A DNA stretch of 64,000 nt from Macrolepiota albuminosa. Taxonomy: Eukaryota; Basidiomycota; Agaricomycetes; Agaricales; Agaricaceae. Under the pieces are notes generated by a model. The model was not told the origin of the DNA and did no database searches. It was given only the letters and a program-made list of their open reading frames with translations. Positions 22,549-33,736 of this stretch are shown one piece after another (within the stretch, counting starts at the first letter, position 1; every line of letters starts with the position of its first letter). The translations under genes and the position numbers were made by a program. The DNA is taken from positions 186,001-250,000 of the forward strand of contig JAMWFC010000087.1 of the NCBI GenBank assembly GCA_027475525.1. The letters are read 5' to 3'.

Positions 22549-22815
22549 GTAATAACCTTTCACTATGGCTTTTCATCTAACGCAACAAAAATTCTACAAG
22601 CAAATCCCATGTCTCAGCGGTTTAGTCCAAAGATTCAGCACTTATTCTGTTTCATTTTCCCTTGAGATCGATCTATACGGTTTGGCTGCACAGAACGAAT
22701 TCTTGGATGAATGTTGAATTGTTGTCTGTATGCCCTCCTTTACTACGACATTTAACTTTTTTGTGCAAGTGAATCTGGATCAGGATGCGTAATATGTACA
22801 TGGCAATGCGCCACA

Positions 22816-23669
22816 CTACTTGTTTGCGAAATTATCGGAGTTAAAAGGGATACCGGTCCTGACCGAGGACTGAACGATACGTGAATAATTTTTAACTCTC
22901 GCCACAAGACTCTCGCCCCGATGTGACTCAAGTTGCCCACACAATTCAACATCGACCTGTATCTTCTGAAGTCTTGAGAAATTGAACTGTTGTGGGAGCC
23001 CTCGGTAGATCACACTCTCATAGTCCCCGAGAAATGACGTTGCCCACTCCTGAAGAAAATAGTTCAAAAGTTGAATTTTAGCACTAGTACTCTTTTAATT
23101 GTTGCAACACATGTCTTAGAGGTAAAGTGGCACGAATGATCAACAGTAAATCCCTACTACTCGGACGGCATCCATGGCATGAGATCCGAGTTGTCATCGC
23201 ACCATCACAAGAATAGAAATCCAAAGAGGGCAGAAGTTTGAACTCAATCATGCCCCCCGTCCCCACTTCCTTTTTCCTTTGATCGAACGAACCTACCAAG
23301 CCGAAGATGAAAAAAGGGTTAAATCGAACCGAAATGCCCGCTGGCGGGACGTAAATACTTCTTGATCGGACCCCTATTACCGTGGATGTAACGTAAGCCT
23401 TCAAAGACGACTGGATGCACTTTTACTCGTTATATCTGGCTCCAAAACCTCCGACCTTCCACATTTAGCTTGTGGACTTTGTATTTTTCGATTGCACGCA
23501 CCTCTGTTTCCGGTCGAACGGCTTCCTCATGCTGAAGCCATATTCTATCATTATTCTGTATTCCATACAAGCAATAGCATAGCACTCCTAGTAGGATACT
23601 GACCAGGGTATTTTTACCCAACATCCCAACTTCCTTACCATCCTTCAGTGTTTTGGACAGATTTGTCAC
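22816..23669 (-). CDS. Hypothetical multi-exon gene, one membrane segment
   Basis: Three successive minus-strand frames lie in tandem: 23669-23430, 23404-23084 and 23067-22816. The first has a hydrophobic span 'TLVSILLGVLCYCLYGI' (about residues 23-39) after a short basic N-terminus. The second has 'SIYVPPAGISVRFNPFFIFGL'-like sequence ending at a GT donor, and the third is soluble and charged. I could not make the splice junctions agree, so exon borders are unknown and it may be a pseudogene. Base composition and CG content resemble the neighbouring aquaporin gene rather than the transposons. Function unknown. Confidence 0.35.
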
Positions 23670-23725
23670 ACTGTATTACACCAATGAACTTTGTATTGAT
23701 TGAACCAATGTATAACACGTCTGAA

Positions 23726-23879
23726 ATCAACAAACAAGTCAAAGAATGACTTATTTCACTATAAGTATATGTAACAAAAAGTCAAAGACTCAAACATGAT
23801 GCATCAACAAACAAGTCAAAGAATGACTTATTTCACTATAAGTATATGTAACAAAAAGTCAAAGACTCAAACATGATGC
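23726..23879. repeat. Perfect 77-bp tandem duplication
   Basis: 23726-23802 and 23803-23879 are identical. It is one of eleven period-77 duplications in the window and the only one outside a recognised mobile element. Confidence 0.9.
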
Positions 23880-24070
23880 AAATAAGTACTCCTATTCCAT
23901 TTAAGATTATCCAATGGCCGCACTTTGCGTGAGTTCACTTTACCGGACAAGTCGGAGCGAGACCTCGAGAGAGCCTACACGGCCTGTCCCAGACTCCGAC
24001 GCGTGTATAAACTATATAAGGATCACTACTTCTGGGAGAGGCGTGGTGGGTAGATACGAAATATAACCTT

Positions 24071-24240
24071 TGTTGCAGCAAGTTATACGCAGCTGTCACT
24101 CGTAGACACTTAATATTAGCTAGTGTCGTTGTACTTCAGAATGAAGAGAACAACGACACTAGGAGGGAGAAAATAATCGTATGATCACGTGCATACTAAG
24201 TCACGTGCAGCTGTAGGCGCTCCTCATCTATGTGTAAGCA
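24071..24240 (-). repeat. Copia B 3' LTR
   Basis: TG...CA ends, adjacent to the polypurine tract. Contains an inverted pair 'tagtgtcgttgt / acaacgacacta' (24120-24161) that can form a stem. Confidence 0.6.
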
Positions 24241-24266
24241 CTCCCACCTGACGAGTGCCTGAAGCA

Positions 24267-26166
24267 TCATGAGAGAATCTGTTTGGAAAAGGCCCCTATG
24301 ATTCCCATTTTCTTCTTGAGTTTGTTGATGATGTTGCACGTAAGTGGTTCTGTGAGAAGATTAGTGGCCATGTTGTCAGAGGGAATATATATAGGTCTGA
24401 TTTTGCCATCATAAACTGCTTGATCAGCGTAAGGGCGAGTACCAAAGGTGACGAGCATTTTTGGAGGCCTCTGTGTGCTAGAGAGCCCTTCCGCTCTCAC
24501 CCACAATCTTCTCCTTCTTGACTGTAAGCTGATCTCGGCATGGCGCCAGAGTTTGGCAGTTGCCGTGTTGAGGTCAATATGGCAGCATGGTCTCAGACAT
24601 TCTGGGTGGCACTCTCTTCCGTCTCTCTCCTTCCTCATCAGCTGCCCAGGTGAATGCACCTCCGCTCTCTCACTCACTCAGTCGGGTCTCACCACGAGCT
24701 TTGCTCATTGTTACAGCCATCCCGCATACATTATCTTTGTTTTAAACTCAGCACGTTACGTGCTCTTCAGCAGTGAGACCCATTCCATAGCTGCCTAGTG
24801 AGTGAACCTCACCTCTCACGTCAGATATTTCGACCACATAAAAAGTCAAGCTTTTAATTTCATTACCGATATTGAAATATCTCAAGTAAGTACGTGATAG
24901 GAAGGTCATGTCGGCCCCTGCTCACATGTTCCACATCAGTATTTTATTAGTATCCTTCTAGTCTTTTATTTGTCAACCCTCCCTCCTCACCCTATATATA
25001 CTTATTGTAGCTAGCTAGCTTGTAGCTTTTGCCTTTAGCTGTAAAGCGTGACTGGTTCAGCGCTATCACATATCCATTCTCGATAACAAAGCCAAAACCA
25101 GTGCTGTGTTGAGTACAACAGCTGACTACTTCCTAATTTGGACAATTGTATTTTTTCAATTGATTATTACTTGTGACACCTCAGTGTTTTGCCAACTACT
25201 GAGGTGTAAGTCAATCCTTATATCACACTTAATATATTACTGATAGTCTGTAGTATCTCTCTGTTACTACAGGTAGATACCCAATATATTACATAGTGTT
25301 TTGCCAACTACTGAGGTTATCTCTCTGTTACTACAGTTATAAGATCCCCTGAGACTGGTCCAACCTCAACATGCTGATCAAGATGCTTGAGCCTGCCCAT
25401 GTGCTGTGGCTGATTCAATGTCATTATTACTGACTTATTGTCAAGGTTAAGGATAAGCAGCATGGATTGAGGTGTGTCAATGTCTGCAAGGAAATTGTGG
25501 AGCCAACAGAGCTTCTGATCTGTCTCACTTGCAGCCACAGATTCTGCCTCAGTAGTTGAAAGAGCCATAATAGAATATAACTTTGACATCCAGCTGACAG
25601 CACCTTGCTGAAGAATATGATGTCTGACTTTGGCTACCCACTTATGACATCACCATTTTATCATATTCACATATGTTTTACTTTTATTTCATTGTGACAT
25701 GTTTATTATCTTTTTACGACATAACACATTATATTCATGGCTATAAATACTTTGTGGAGACCTGGAGTCATGTCATCTCTCGACATTGACTCCAGGTACA
25801 CTGTTTACTTTATGTAATCATAGTACTTGTACTTATATCTCTCAACATTGACTCCAGACTCCAGCCTATTATTTTATTGTCTACTGTACACAAATATATA
25901 TATATATCATCATTGCCATAATACTGTGTCACACCTCCAGCTACAGTAAGAACTGAGCTAGTAGTAGAACAGCCATTGTTTGGATTACCACCATGATTGG
26001 CATCAGCATAGGCAGTAAAAGTGGAGAGAAAGGAGGAGGATGCTTCTGCAGAGTACTCAATCTTGTAGTCAAGAGTAACACAAATGTACTGTAACAGATG
26101 CTTAACAGCTTTCCAATGTTTTGGTCTAGGACATGCATTGAAGCAGCATAAACACACCAACTGCAT
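24267..26166 (-). pseudogene. Copia B RNase H, in three pieces
   Basis: C-terminal piece 24267-24440: 'AVYDGKIRPIYIPSDNMATN' then 'LLTEPLT'. Middle piece 25330-25605: 'IMALSTTEAESVAASETDQK' and 'LCWLHNFLADI'. N-terminal piece 25932-26166: 'FTAYADANHGGNPNNGCSTT'. Removing the LTR at 25606-25931 rejoins 'LTVAGG' with 'AVSWMSK', the normal order. The 24430-25335 insert contains TATA-like 'ctatatatac' near 24990 but I could not define its ends. Confidence 0.7.
25606..25931. mobile_element. Solo LTR, family F, inside copia B RNase H
   Basis: TGCTGAAGAATATG...AATACTGTGTCA, 326 bp, with target duplication CACCT at 25601-25605 and 25932-25936. It has an internal near-duplicate 'atctctc(g/a)acattgactccag'. 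Confidence 0.8.
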
Positions 26167-26762
26167 ATACTATGTCTGGTTGTGTGCACATTGCAAGGTA
26201 AAGTAATGCCTTGGTGGCCTGGATGTAAGGAACCATGCACATCTCCTCCACTTCTTCAGATGGTTGTGGTGAGTCAGCCTTTGAGAAGCAAGCACCAGGA
26301 TTGAGCGGTATGGCTATGAGATTGATGTCTAGCATGTCAAATTGAGAAAGAACCTCCATGACATATGCCCTCTGATCAATCCACACCTTTTGCTGAGCAT
26401 TATCATGAGTTACAACAACTCTGAGCAAACCAGTGGCAGGACCAAGGTGGCAGAGTTTAAAATACTTTTGTAACAAAAACTTTGAGAATAGCCATGCAAG
26501 ACTGTGAGGCAATGGTCATGTCATTGACATAAATGGAAATGATAATGCAAATATTGTCCCTGAGGTACACATACACACACAGGTCCAAAGTAATGCATGT
26601 GAAACTGATCTTGACCAGAACTTGATGTAAATATTTATTCCACAAGTTCACAGCCTGACAGACCATATATACCATGCTCAAGCTTAGCACATGCATCCCC
26701 TTCACCCAGCTTATGCTGAATCCTTTTAGTGCATTTATTTCATTGACCATGGCTTTTACCAT
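26126..26762 (-). pseudogene. Copia B reverse transcriptase relic
   Basis: 26762-26457 reads 'IIISIYVNDMTIASQSCMAI' (degenerate YVDDM box). 26512-26126 continues with 'FKLCHLGPATGLLRVVVTHD', 'QRAYVMEVLSQFDMLDINLI' and 'YIQATKALLYLAMCTQPDI', the RT C-terminal/connection region of copia. Frame changes at about 26460 and the YVND substitution show inactivity. Confidence 0.7.
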
Positions 26763-27021
26763 TCAGCAGCATTGTCACTTGCCATTGCCTCATAGTAAGA
26801 ATGTGGATTTGTATCATGTGCTTCTATCTTATATGCCCATACCATATTAGTATGTACTGCACTATAACTATTGATATCTGTACTGTGTTTGATAAACACT
26901 CTGCTGGCTAGAAGTAAAGCCTCATCTGAGTGCATGTTGAGGACAAAGTTTACTTTCTGCTCATTATAAATGTCAATATCTCTGACGTTGACCTCCTATG
27001 AGGGCTGCTCAGACAGAGCTT

Positions 27022-27240
27022 CTAGAGATAGTGAAGGCAGTGCAGTAGTGGTGGTGGTGGTTCACAAGTTAGGGGTGATTTGTAGTTGATTTGTTGTTCA
27101 ATAGCATTATAGTATACACATTGGAACTTGCCTTCCACCAGTTCTGAATTGTCTCTCACCAATCCTGTAAGCTTGTAGTCACTAAGAAGTGGTGTCAGAG
27201 GTTTGTCTCCATTGAACTTGCCCACATTGCCATAAATCAA
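27022..27240 (-). pseudogene. Copia B integrase-RT linker fragment
   Basis: Low-complexity linker-like frame ending at about 27240, where copia B stops. No catalytic motif. Called by position only. Confidence 0.3.
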
Positions 27241-27404
27241 TTCAGTGCATGTAACTAGAGGTTACAAGTTAGAACAGTCTTGTATGGATCACACAGTGCT
27301 AAATCAGACCACTATATTGGATTTGACTAGGACTAGAGTGAATAAAAAATGTTGCTTATATAATATTCTACAATCTGGCAATTGTGTTGGTGGTTCTTTA
27401 GCTA

Positions 27405-27440
27405 CGAGCTATGATTCGTGCCTTCGGCACGAATTTCGTA
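27405..27440 (-). terminator. Helitron C 3' terminal hairpin
   Basis: The palindrome GGCACGAAT / ATTCGTGCC with a 3-nt loop sits 9 nt from the 3' end. In Helitrons the subterminal hairpin serves as the transposition stop signal. Equivalent hairpins are at about 4929-4947 and 5558-5577. Confidence 0.7.
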
Positions 27441-27751
27441 GCTCGTTGGGGGCTTCGCCCCCAAACCCCCCCCAACTAAGCCTCCACCCCAACCTCACTT
27501 CGTTCACGAATTTCGTAGCTCGTTGGGGGCTTCGCCCCCAAACCCCCCCCAACTAAGCCTCCACCCCAACCTCACTTCGTTCGGTTAGGGCTCCAAGTAT
27601 GTATATAAGTAATTCAGTCTCCACCCCAACCTCACTTCATTCAGTTAGGGGTTCCAAATATGTATCTTAGTAACTATGTATATAAGTAATTCAGTCTCCA
27701 CCCCAACCTCACTTCATTCAGTTAGGGGTTCCAAATATGTATCTTAGTAAC
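27428..27751. repeat. Two 77-bp tandem duplications at Helitron C 3' end
   Basis: 27428-27504 equals 27505-27581; 27598-27674 equals 27675-27751. Helitron A (4735-4950) has a single copy of each block, so the duplication is specific to this copy. Confidence 0.9.
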
Positions 27752-28084
27752 TCAGCTTCTATCATAATTTTACTTTCATTATATCTTACTAATTCCAGCA
27801 TAAGTTGTTAACAAATAGAGAGTTTCACATTTATCAAGAAATGATGTTACAATTCCAAGTTATATATATTCTATTAGTACAGTATCAACAAATATCAAGT
27901 TAGATGCTAAAATATAAAAGTTAGTAATAAGTAAGTAATTAACAATCACACTCACATTTGTAAACCCAAGAAATAATGCTACAATTCCAAGTTATATGTA
28001 CAGTATCAAGTTAGATGCTAAAATATAAAGTTAGTAATAAGTAGTTAATCAAAAATCACACTTACATTTGTAAACCATTAAGGA

Positions 28085-29575
28085 CTTCTTGATATACAAT
28101 ATTTGCAGTTATTTTTGATGTATTTTCTTCTGACAGAATCACCTTGATACGATCTCCTGATGTGCATCGAGAAAGTGCAACATAGAGTTGGCCATGTGTA
28201 AAAACCGGTGATCAAAGGTCCAATCCAACATGCTTGACTGATTGCCCTTGAGACTTGTTGATAGTCATAGCAAAGGCCAATCGAATTGGAAACTGTCTCC
28301 TGCGTAATGGTATTGGCATATCCTCTTCAGAGGCATCTAGATTGATCCTTGGAATCAAAACAGTTGAACCTGCAAACTTGGCATCTCCACTGATAATACG
28401 ACATCTGAGGACTCTGGTGCTGATATGAGTGACAATCATTCTTGTTCCATTGCAAAGTCCTTTGGTTGTGTCCAGATTCCTGAGGAGCATGACAGGAACT
28501 CCAATCTTCAAAGCCAGTTTAGCCAAAGGCAAACTACTGGCTTTCAAAGAGTTGAGATATTCCACAGGATATAATGCAAGGCCATCAGGATTCCTGTTAT
28601 CAGAAAGAATAGAATCTGCACTCTGTAAAATCCTTTCTTCCCCTGGATACCTCTCTAGAACTTCTGCATTAATCTCCTCTATATCAGAGTTCTTGCCAGA
28701 GAGAATAGTCCGGTCCAGGTAATACTGATCATTTTGAGGATGACCAATATCAGGATATGTGGAAGAAATCAATCCAGTGATAGAATTGTCATCACAGATC
28801 ATCCTTTCAGGCAGTTTGACTGTTTCTCCAGGTCCTAGATTTTTCCCTGCACCAACATCCAACAACCAAGCTGCATGAGCAATATTCTCTGCAGTCTGAT
28901 CCAATCTCATATTTTGGACCAAGTAGTGAACTTGAATATGATCCCAAAGTCGGCCTCTTTTGAGTGAAGCAGCAATCATCTGCTGCCTAAGTCCATGTGG
29001 AACGACTGGAAGAGTTTGCCTAAAGTCCCCTCCAAAAACCACAGTGACTCCACCAAAGGAAATGTCATTATTGAAGATGTCTCTGAAGCCACGATCAACA
29101 GAGTCAATGGCATTTTTGTGTTGCATTGGAACTTCATCCCAAATAACAACTTTGGTGCGAAGTATGAGCTGTGATAACTGGGTTCCTCTCTTGATATTGG
29201 CAATGGATGTGTCAAGAGCAGGAATGGAAATTTTGAATCTTGAATGAGCTGTCCTACCCCCTTCCAACAATAAGGCAGCAATGCCAGATGATGCTACACA
29301 TAATGCCACATCTCCATTGGAACGAACTGCAGCAGCCAGAGTATTGCAGACAAAGGTTTTGCCACATCCTCCAGCACTGTGAATGAATAGCATCCTGCCC
29401 AAATTGTTGTTCACTGAGTTTATGACAGCATTGAAAGTCTCCAGTTGTTCCACATTGAACTTGGCCTTGTTTTCCTCCACTCTTTGCTTGAGGTCCTCAA
29501 CATCATAATTAGTTTCATCTTCCAAAAGTCTATTGCCTAGAAGATTGATCAGTATTCAAGTCAATCTCTTATGCA
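28085..29575 (-). pseudogene. Helitron C helicase domain (Pif1-like SF1B)
   Basis: A 5'-to-3' DNA helicase domain, C-terminal part of RepHel, that unwinds the transposon strand. Walker A 'SAGGCGKT' is near residue 50 of the long frame at 29525-28212; motif II is 'VVIWDEVPMQ', motif III 'VVFGGDFRQTLPVV' and motif V/VI 'AFAMTINKSQGQS'. An intron (29576 to about 29530, GTAATT...TCTAG) joins it to Rep through 'NIVPGN'. A TGA at 28212 follows 'VGLDL' where the family has an arginine (CGA to TGA). Sequence beyond it still reads '[20 protein letters not shown]', the conserved terminus, so the stop is recent. Truncation removes part of motif VI, so the protein is probably inactive. Confidence 0.8.
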
Positions 29576-30979
29576 AATGCCAATTACCTGGAACTATATT
29601 CCAATTCTGTTGAGCCTCTGGCATGTTGGGAAAGTCTTTCAGAGTTTTCCCAAAATTCATCAAAGTGTCATTGATGAGATAAAGGCCATAGTCATAGACA
29701 TCCTCATTGGTAAAGACTCGGTCCCTGTATTGCCTAGTATGTTCCAATCTGTGTCGAAGATCATCACAGATAGAATGTTTGAATTTGTCCCATAGAGCCT
29801 CAGGAGTGGCAGGAGCACAGTGGAATAGAATAGTGCAAAACAGCTGCCTGAGAGCTGATCCTAGTTGGATTGGAGCAGCTTCAGTGAGACACTGCCTCCA
29901 TTCTGCATCATCCTCCAAAAGACCTAGAGCCTTGCAAGCTTCCTGATAAGTTGGATAGGTATGGCCATTGACTGTCCTGAGATCAGCCCATGAAGTTGCA
30001 TTGGTTACAACAGTCAAGAGCATCCTGAGATAGAACCTTTCTCCCTGTCTTGGTGAAGCAAAATACATCCTTCCAATTGCTGTCCCTCTCTGCCTCTCCT
30101 TCCAACTCCGTTTAGATGCTTCATAAACAAACTTGGTTGGAAAGTTCTGATAAGTGGTGTTATTATTGGGAAACCTGGTATTGGCTTCAAACCAAGCTGT
30201 AAGTGCAGTCTTGTCTGCATTAGGTCTAGCAGCCACCACCTGTATTGGTTCATCATCTGGGAAATAGACTTCATGCTGGTTTTCCAAGTGCACAGGCAAT
30301 CTGTACACTGAAGGATATTCAGCATGCATGTTGAATTCAAAGATGTGCCAGCAAGCCTCAGGAGCAGAAATGTATCTGGCATCCAAGTGTTCCTTGATTT
30401 CATCCCTCTCCTCCCTAGCAATCTCCAAAGTTGTTCTATCATGGCCCTTGTAGATGTACTTGTGAATGTATTTGATTGCATCCACTGAAGCACAGACTTT
30501 CACATTGATATGACATTGGAATTTGGCTGAGAGATATGGATTGTATGGGACAACATTACGATTGTCATAACGACGACCATGCTTTTCAAAAAAGCGGCCA
30601 TTGTTAGGTCTGGCATATTGGGGATAGCCATCATCACCATACTGTGTAGCTTCCTGAAATTCCTTGGGATATCTCTTGGAACATTTGCCATCTACCATGC
30701 ACTTGGCATTGGGAAAATCTGCTCCACATGGACCATGAACCATATTGGTAGTAACAACCTAATAACAAAGGTCAGTTACTGCATTGATAATTCAAGCAAA
30801 GCCAATACCTGATACAATTGAGGCTGAGTCACTGGATCAGGAATTTGAGCAGAAACAATAGTGTCCACATGAGCTGCATCTTTGATCTTGTCATGATGAT
30901 GGAAAAAGATCAAGATATGTATATGTGGAAGTCCCCTCTTTTGAAATTCAATGGTATGGACAGTTTCCAAATAGACCAT
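29556..30979 (-). pseudogene. Helitron C Rep domain: HUH and two-Tyr motifs
   Basis: The segment 30979-30776 holds the HUH nuclease motif in 'FQKRGLPHIHILIFF'. An intron of about 51 nt (GTATTG...TATTAG) joins it to 30743-29556, which begins 'MVHGPCGADFPNAKCM' and carries the catalytic tyrosines in 'AIKYIHKYIYKGHD'. HUH and Tyr residues nick and join single strands in rolling-circle transposition. The join to the upstream frame (ending 30948) is shifted: upstream reads '...KDGLFGN' and the HUH frame resumes at 'VHTIEFQKRG', so an indel disrupts the protein near 30965. Confidence 0.8.
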
Positions 30980-32756
30980 CTTTTATGTCCTTCAAAAGAG
31001 CATTCTTCTTGAGTTCAAATACTCTGGCAACAATATCTGGACGGTCAGAAGCTGTTTGCCTCTTTCCATTAACCATAGGTTCCTTTAGCAGAGCCTCTTC
31101 AATTTCTGGCCACTTTGGATTGGCAGTCATGGTGATGAAGAGATCTGGTTTATGGAAATGCCTGCAAATAGCCATAGAGTCCTGGAATAATTGCTGCATG
31201 TGTCGTTCACTTCCAACATGAGAAGAAGGAAGGACCACCCGTCGGCCTTGTCTGCGTAAGTCTTCATCTCCAGCAGCCGCATCGACTATTCCTTGATAGA
31301 CTTCAGCCCTAATCTTCTGTTGATTGTGCCGGACCCAATTGAGCTTGTTCTGCTCAGTTGATGCCCATGCATCTACAACATATTGCTGAAATAGTCTGCC
31401 ACTCCAAAGCAATGCAGCATTAGCTTCCAAAGCTCTTTGCTGCAGCCTATATGCATAATATGCAGTTTGGCTAACTTTTTTGGCTCTTTGTTCTCCTGCT
31501 GGTCCAAATTGAGATTGAATATCGGTGTGAAATCCAGGTTCTCCAGTTGGAAATATGATAGTGTAATGCAGAGGAGTGTAATAGGGGTGTAGATGGCTGA
31601 TTCGCTTCAATTGACCTCCATGCAGATGCAGGACTATGTCACAGTGATCCGATCGTTCTTCAGAACCATCTCCTGGTATAATTGCAGCAACTCCTTCCTG
31701 TTCATTAGGGTTGTTATAGCGTCGATGGTCTCCAAAGTCAGCCCTCAGTTGAACAGAAAGCCTTTGTGGTTGGCCTTCAGGAACTTCTGTCATAATCTGC
31801 TTTGCAAGCTTGTATAAGCCAATAAAGGGATTGACTCTATGAAGCATATCCTGCAAAGAGGCCATTATCTGAGGATCCAATCTAGGATTGCTTCCCTGAC
31901 GAAAAGCCAATTGTTGATTGTGATCGTAGAAGTAGAGTTGTGCATACACAGGATGATCACCTTCAGTTGGAAGCAAAGCACCTGTCAGATGATGGAGCTC
32001 TCCATTAATCCTAAAGCTGTATGGTCCTGGAGCATTTGTAATCGCATGGTCAATTTTGACTCCCAGAGATGTAAATGCAAAGGCTGCATTGTATTGGCAA
32101 ATAGATGCTTTAAAAGCATCAGAAAGAGGATGGTGACCTTGGAGTAAGCCAAGCAGTTCTGGTGGAGCATCTTCAAGTCTAGGCAAATCAATCTGCCCTT
32201 GTAAACAGCACATGCCAAACTTTGGATTATGTCTAGTAGACTTGGAGAGCTTTTCAGCATCAAAATGTAGAGCATGACAGTGTGGACATGCAACATCCAT
32301 AGAACCAAGATAATGTGAAGGGGATCCATCCAGATAATGCTGTCTTCCTGTTGGAAGAGCATTTCTAGGCTGAACATCATCAGGTTGTTGTATCCTCTGT
32401 AAGACAGGAGGTGCTGGTACATTTTGCTGCATGACATCCCCAGGTGGATCCACATACTCCAAGTCAGGAGGTGCTGGTAGATATTGCTGTCTATTATCTC
32501 CAGGTGGATCCACATACTCCAAGTCCTCCTCTATATTCTCAGCAGGATTATTCCTAGGATCATCCAGTAGATTTGGATCAATCTCATTGTCTATGGGATG
32601 CTCCAAATACTCCAAAGGATTTTGAAGCATTTCATCAAAAGCTGCATGGATATTTTGTAATCCATGAGGATCCAAATCATTGAAATCCTCTTCAAGATCA
32701 GCTAAATGTTGCTGTTGCCAGTTTTGTAAGATCCTTTCAGCCCTAGCCTGATTCAA
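30948..32756 (-). CDS. Helitron C Rep N-terminal region
   Basis: A 602-codon frame. Residues about 150-185 contain a zinc-finger-like C/H cluster ('CPHCHALHFDAEK' ... 'CCLQG'). The region about 310-570 is the Helitron-like N domain: 'FPTGEPGFHTDIQ', 'QQLFQDSMAICRHFHKPDLF' and 'ITMTANPKWPEI'. The C/H cluster is thought to assist DNA binding of Rep. An intron (about 32810-32757, GTAAGG...GACAG) links it to the upstream Q/E-rich exon. It runs into the frame break near 30965. Confidence 0.75.
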   Translation of the reverse strand: MNQARAERILQNWQQQHLADLEEDFNDLDPHGLQNIHAAFDEMLQNPLEYLEHPIDNEIDPNLLDDPRNNPAENIEEDLEYVDPPGDNRQQYLPAPPDLEYVDPPGDVMQQNVPAPPVLQRIQQPDDVQPRNALPTGRQHYLDGSPSHYLGSMDVACPHCHALHFDAEKLSKSTRHNPKFGMCCLQGQIDLPRLEDAPPELLGLLQGHHPLSDAFKASICQYNAAFAFTSLGVKIDHAITNAPGPYSFRINGELHHLTGALLPTEGDHPVYAQLYFYDHNQQLAFRQGSNPRLDPQIMASLQDMLHRVNPFIGLYKLAKQIMTEVPEGQPQRLSVQLRADFGDHRRYNNPNEQEGVAAIIPGDGSEERSDHCDIVLHLHGGQLKRISHLHPYYTPLHYTIIFPTGEPGFHTDIQSQFGPAGEQRAKKVSQTAYYAYRLQQRALEANAALLWSGRLFQQYVVDAWASTEQNKLNWVRHNQQKIRAEVYQGIVDAAAGDEDLRRQGRRVVLPSSHVGSERHMQQLFQDSMAICRHFHKPDLFITMTANPKWPEIEEALLKEPMVNGKRQTASDRPDIVARVFELKKNALLKDIKDGLFGNCPYH

Positions 32757-32816
32757 AGGCCTATGTTCAGGATTGAGATCAACAAACTGTCAAATTTTGT
32801 CAATTAAGATAGGCTT

Positions 32817-33736
32817 TTAAAGTTGGCTTTGCCTTACCTCTAGTCTCAGTTCCTGTTGTTCCTGTTGCCTCAATCCTTCCTCCTCCCTCAGCCTTTCTTG
32901 GTGCAAAGTAGCCAATGCTTCATGTTGTCTTTGTTCCCTCTCTTGCTCCTCATGTCTGACCCTTTGTTGCTCCTCTACTATTGCTTGTGCCAATTCCTGT
33001 TGTCTGTCTTGTTCTTGAATCATAGCCATATGTCTCAGCCTTTGCTGCTCTTGTAAATCTGCTAGTCTGGCAGGAGGTAGAGGTGGCATAGAATTCTGTA
33101 CAGATACATTTCTGACTCTTCTAAATGCCAGAGCAGGTAGGGGTGGCACTATAGGCATAGGATTCTGTAAAGGAGTATCCCATCCTTCAGGCAGAACAGT
33201 TTCAGGAATGTCCACAGAAAGTGGAGCAATAGTAGGCAGGTTGTCTCTTCTATGTATAGGAAGAGGTAGAGCAGGTAGAAGTGGTACCATTCTAGGCCTA
33301 TTGTTTCTTCTGGATGTAGAAACAGGTAGAGGTGGCACCATTCTAGGTATGGGATTCTGTAAAGGTGCATCCCATCCTTCAGGCAAATGAGTTTGAGGAA
33401 TGACAATAGCAAATGGATCCTGAGCAATAGGCATATCTCCAGACCCTCTTCCCCCAGTTTGCATTCAGTTTGAGGAATGACAATAGCAAATGGATCCTGA
33501 GCAATAGGCATATCTCCAGACCCTCTTCCCCCAGTTTGCATTCCCCCAGTTTGTATACCCCCAGTTTGTATTCCTCCAGTTTGCATTCCCTCAGTTTGTA
33601 TTCCCCCTGTTTGTATTCCCCCTGTTTGTATACTCCCAGATCCCATACCCTCAGTTCCAAAATCAAGTGGTATAACCACTGAAGTAGATCTTCTACTTCT
33701 ATGTGCACGACAATCATCAGGATCAGTCATTTGCAA
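32817..33736 (-). CDS. Helitron C 5' exon: Gly/Pro repeats then Q/E/R coiled coil
   Basis: The first part (33736 leftwards) has IQTGG-type pentapeptide repeats; the middle has PxLP and 'VPPLPAL' repeats; the end (33000-32820) is a Q/E/R-rich coiled coil ('EEQQRVRHEEQEREQRQHEA'). Two frames overlap across the 77-bp duplication at 33390-33543. Both read 'PFAIVIPQT', and removing one copy joins them into one frame. So the break is probably an assembly error and not a mutation. Function unknown; N-terminal extensions of this kind are variable among Helitrons. Confidence 0.55.

Larger units (their letters stand above)
24071..27240 (-). mobile_element. Ty1/copia element B, decayed and invaded
   Basis: 3' LTR at 24071-24240 (minus: TGCTTACACATAG to GCTGCAACA, 170 bp), preceded by the polypurine tract CAGGTGGGAG (24241-24250). 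Rightwards come RNase H (split), reverse transcriptase and the IN-RT linker region, all minus. The element is cut off near 27240 by another repeat. Two insertions split its RNase H: a roughly 900-bp block (about 24430-25335) and a solo LTR at 25606-25931. Confidence 0.7.
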
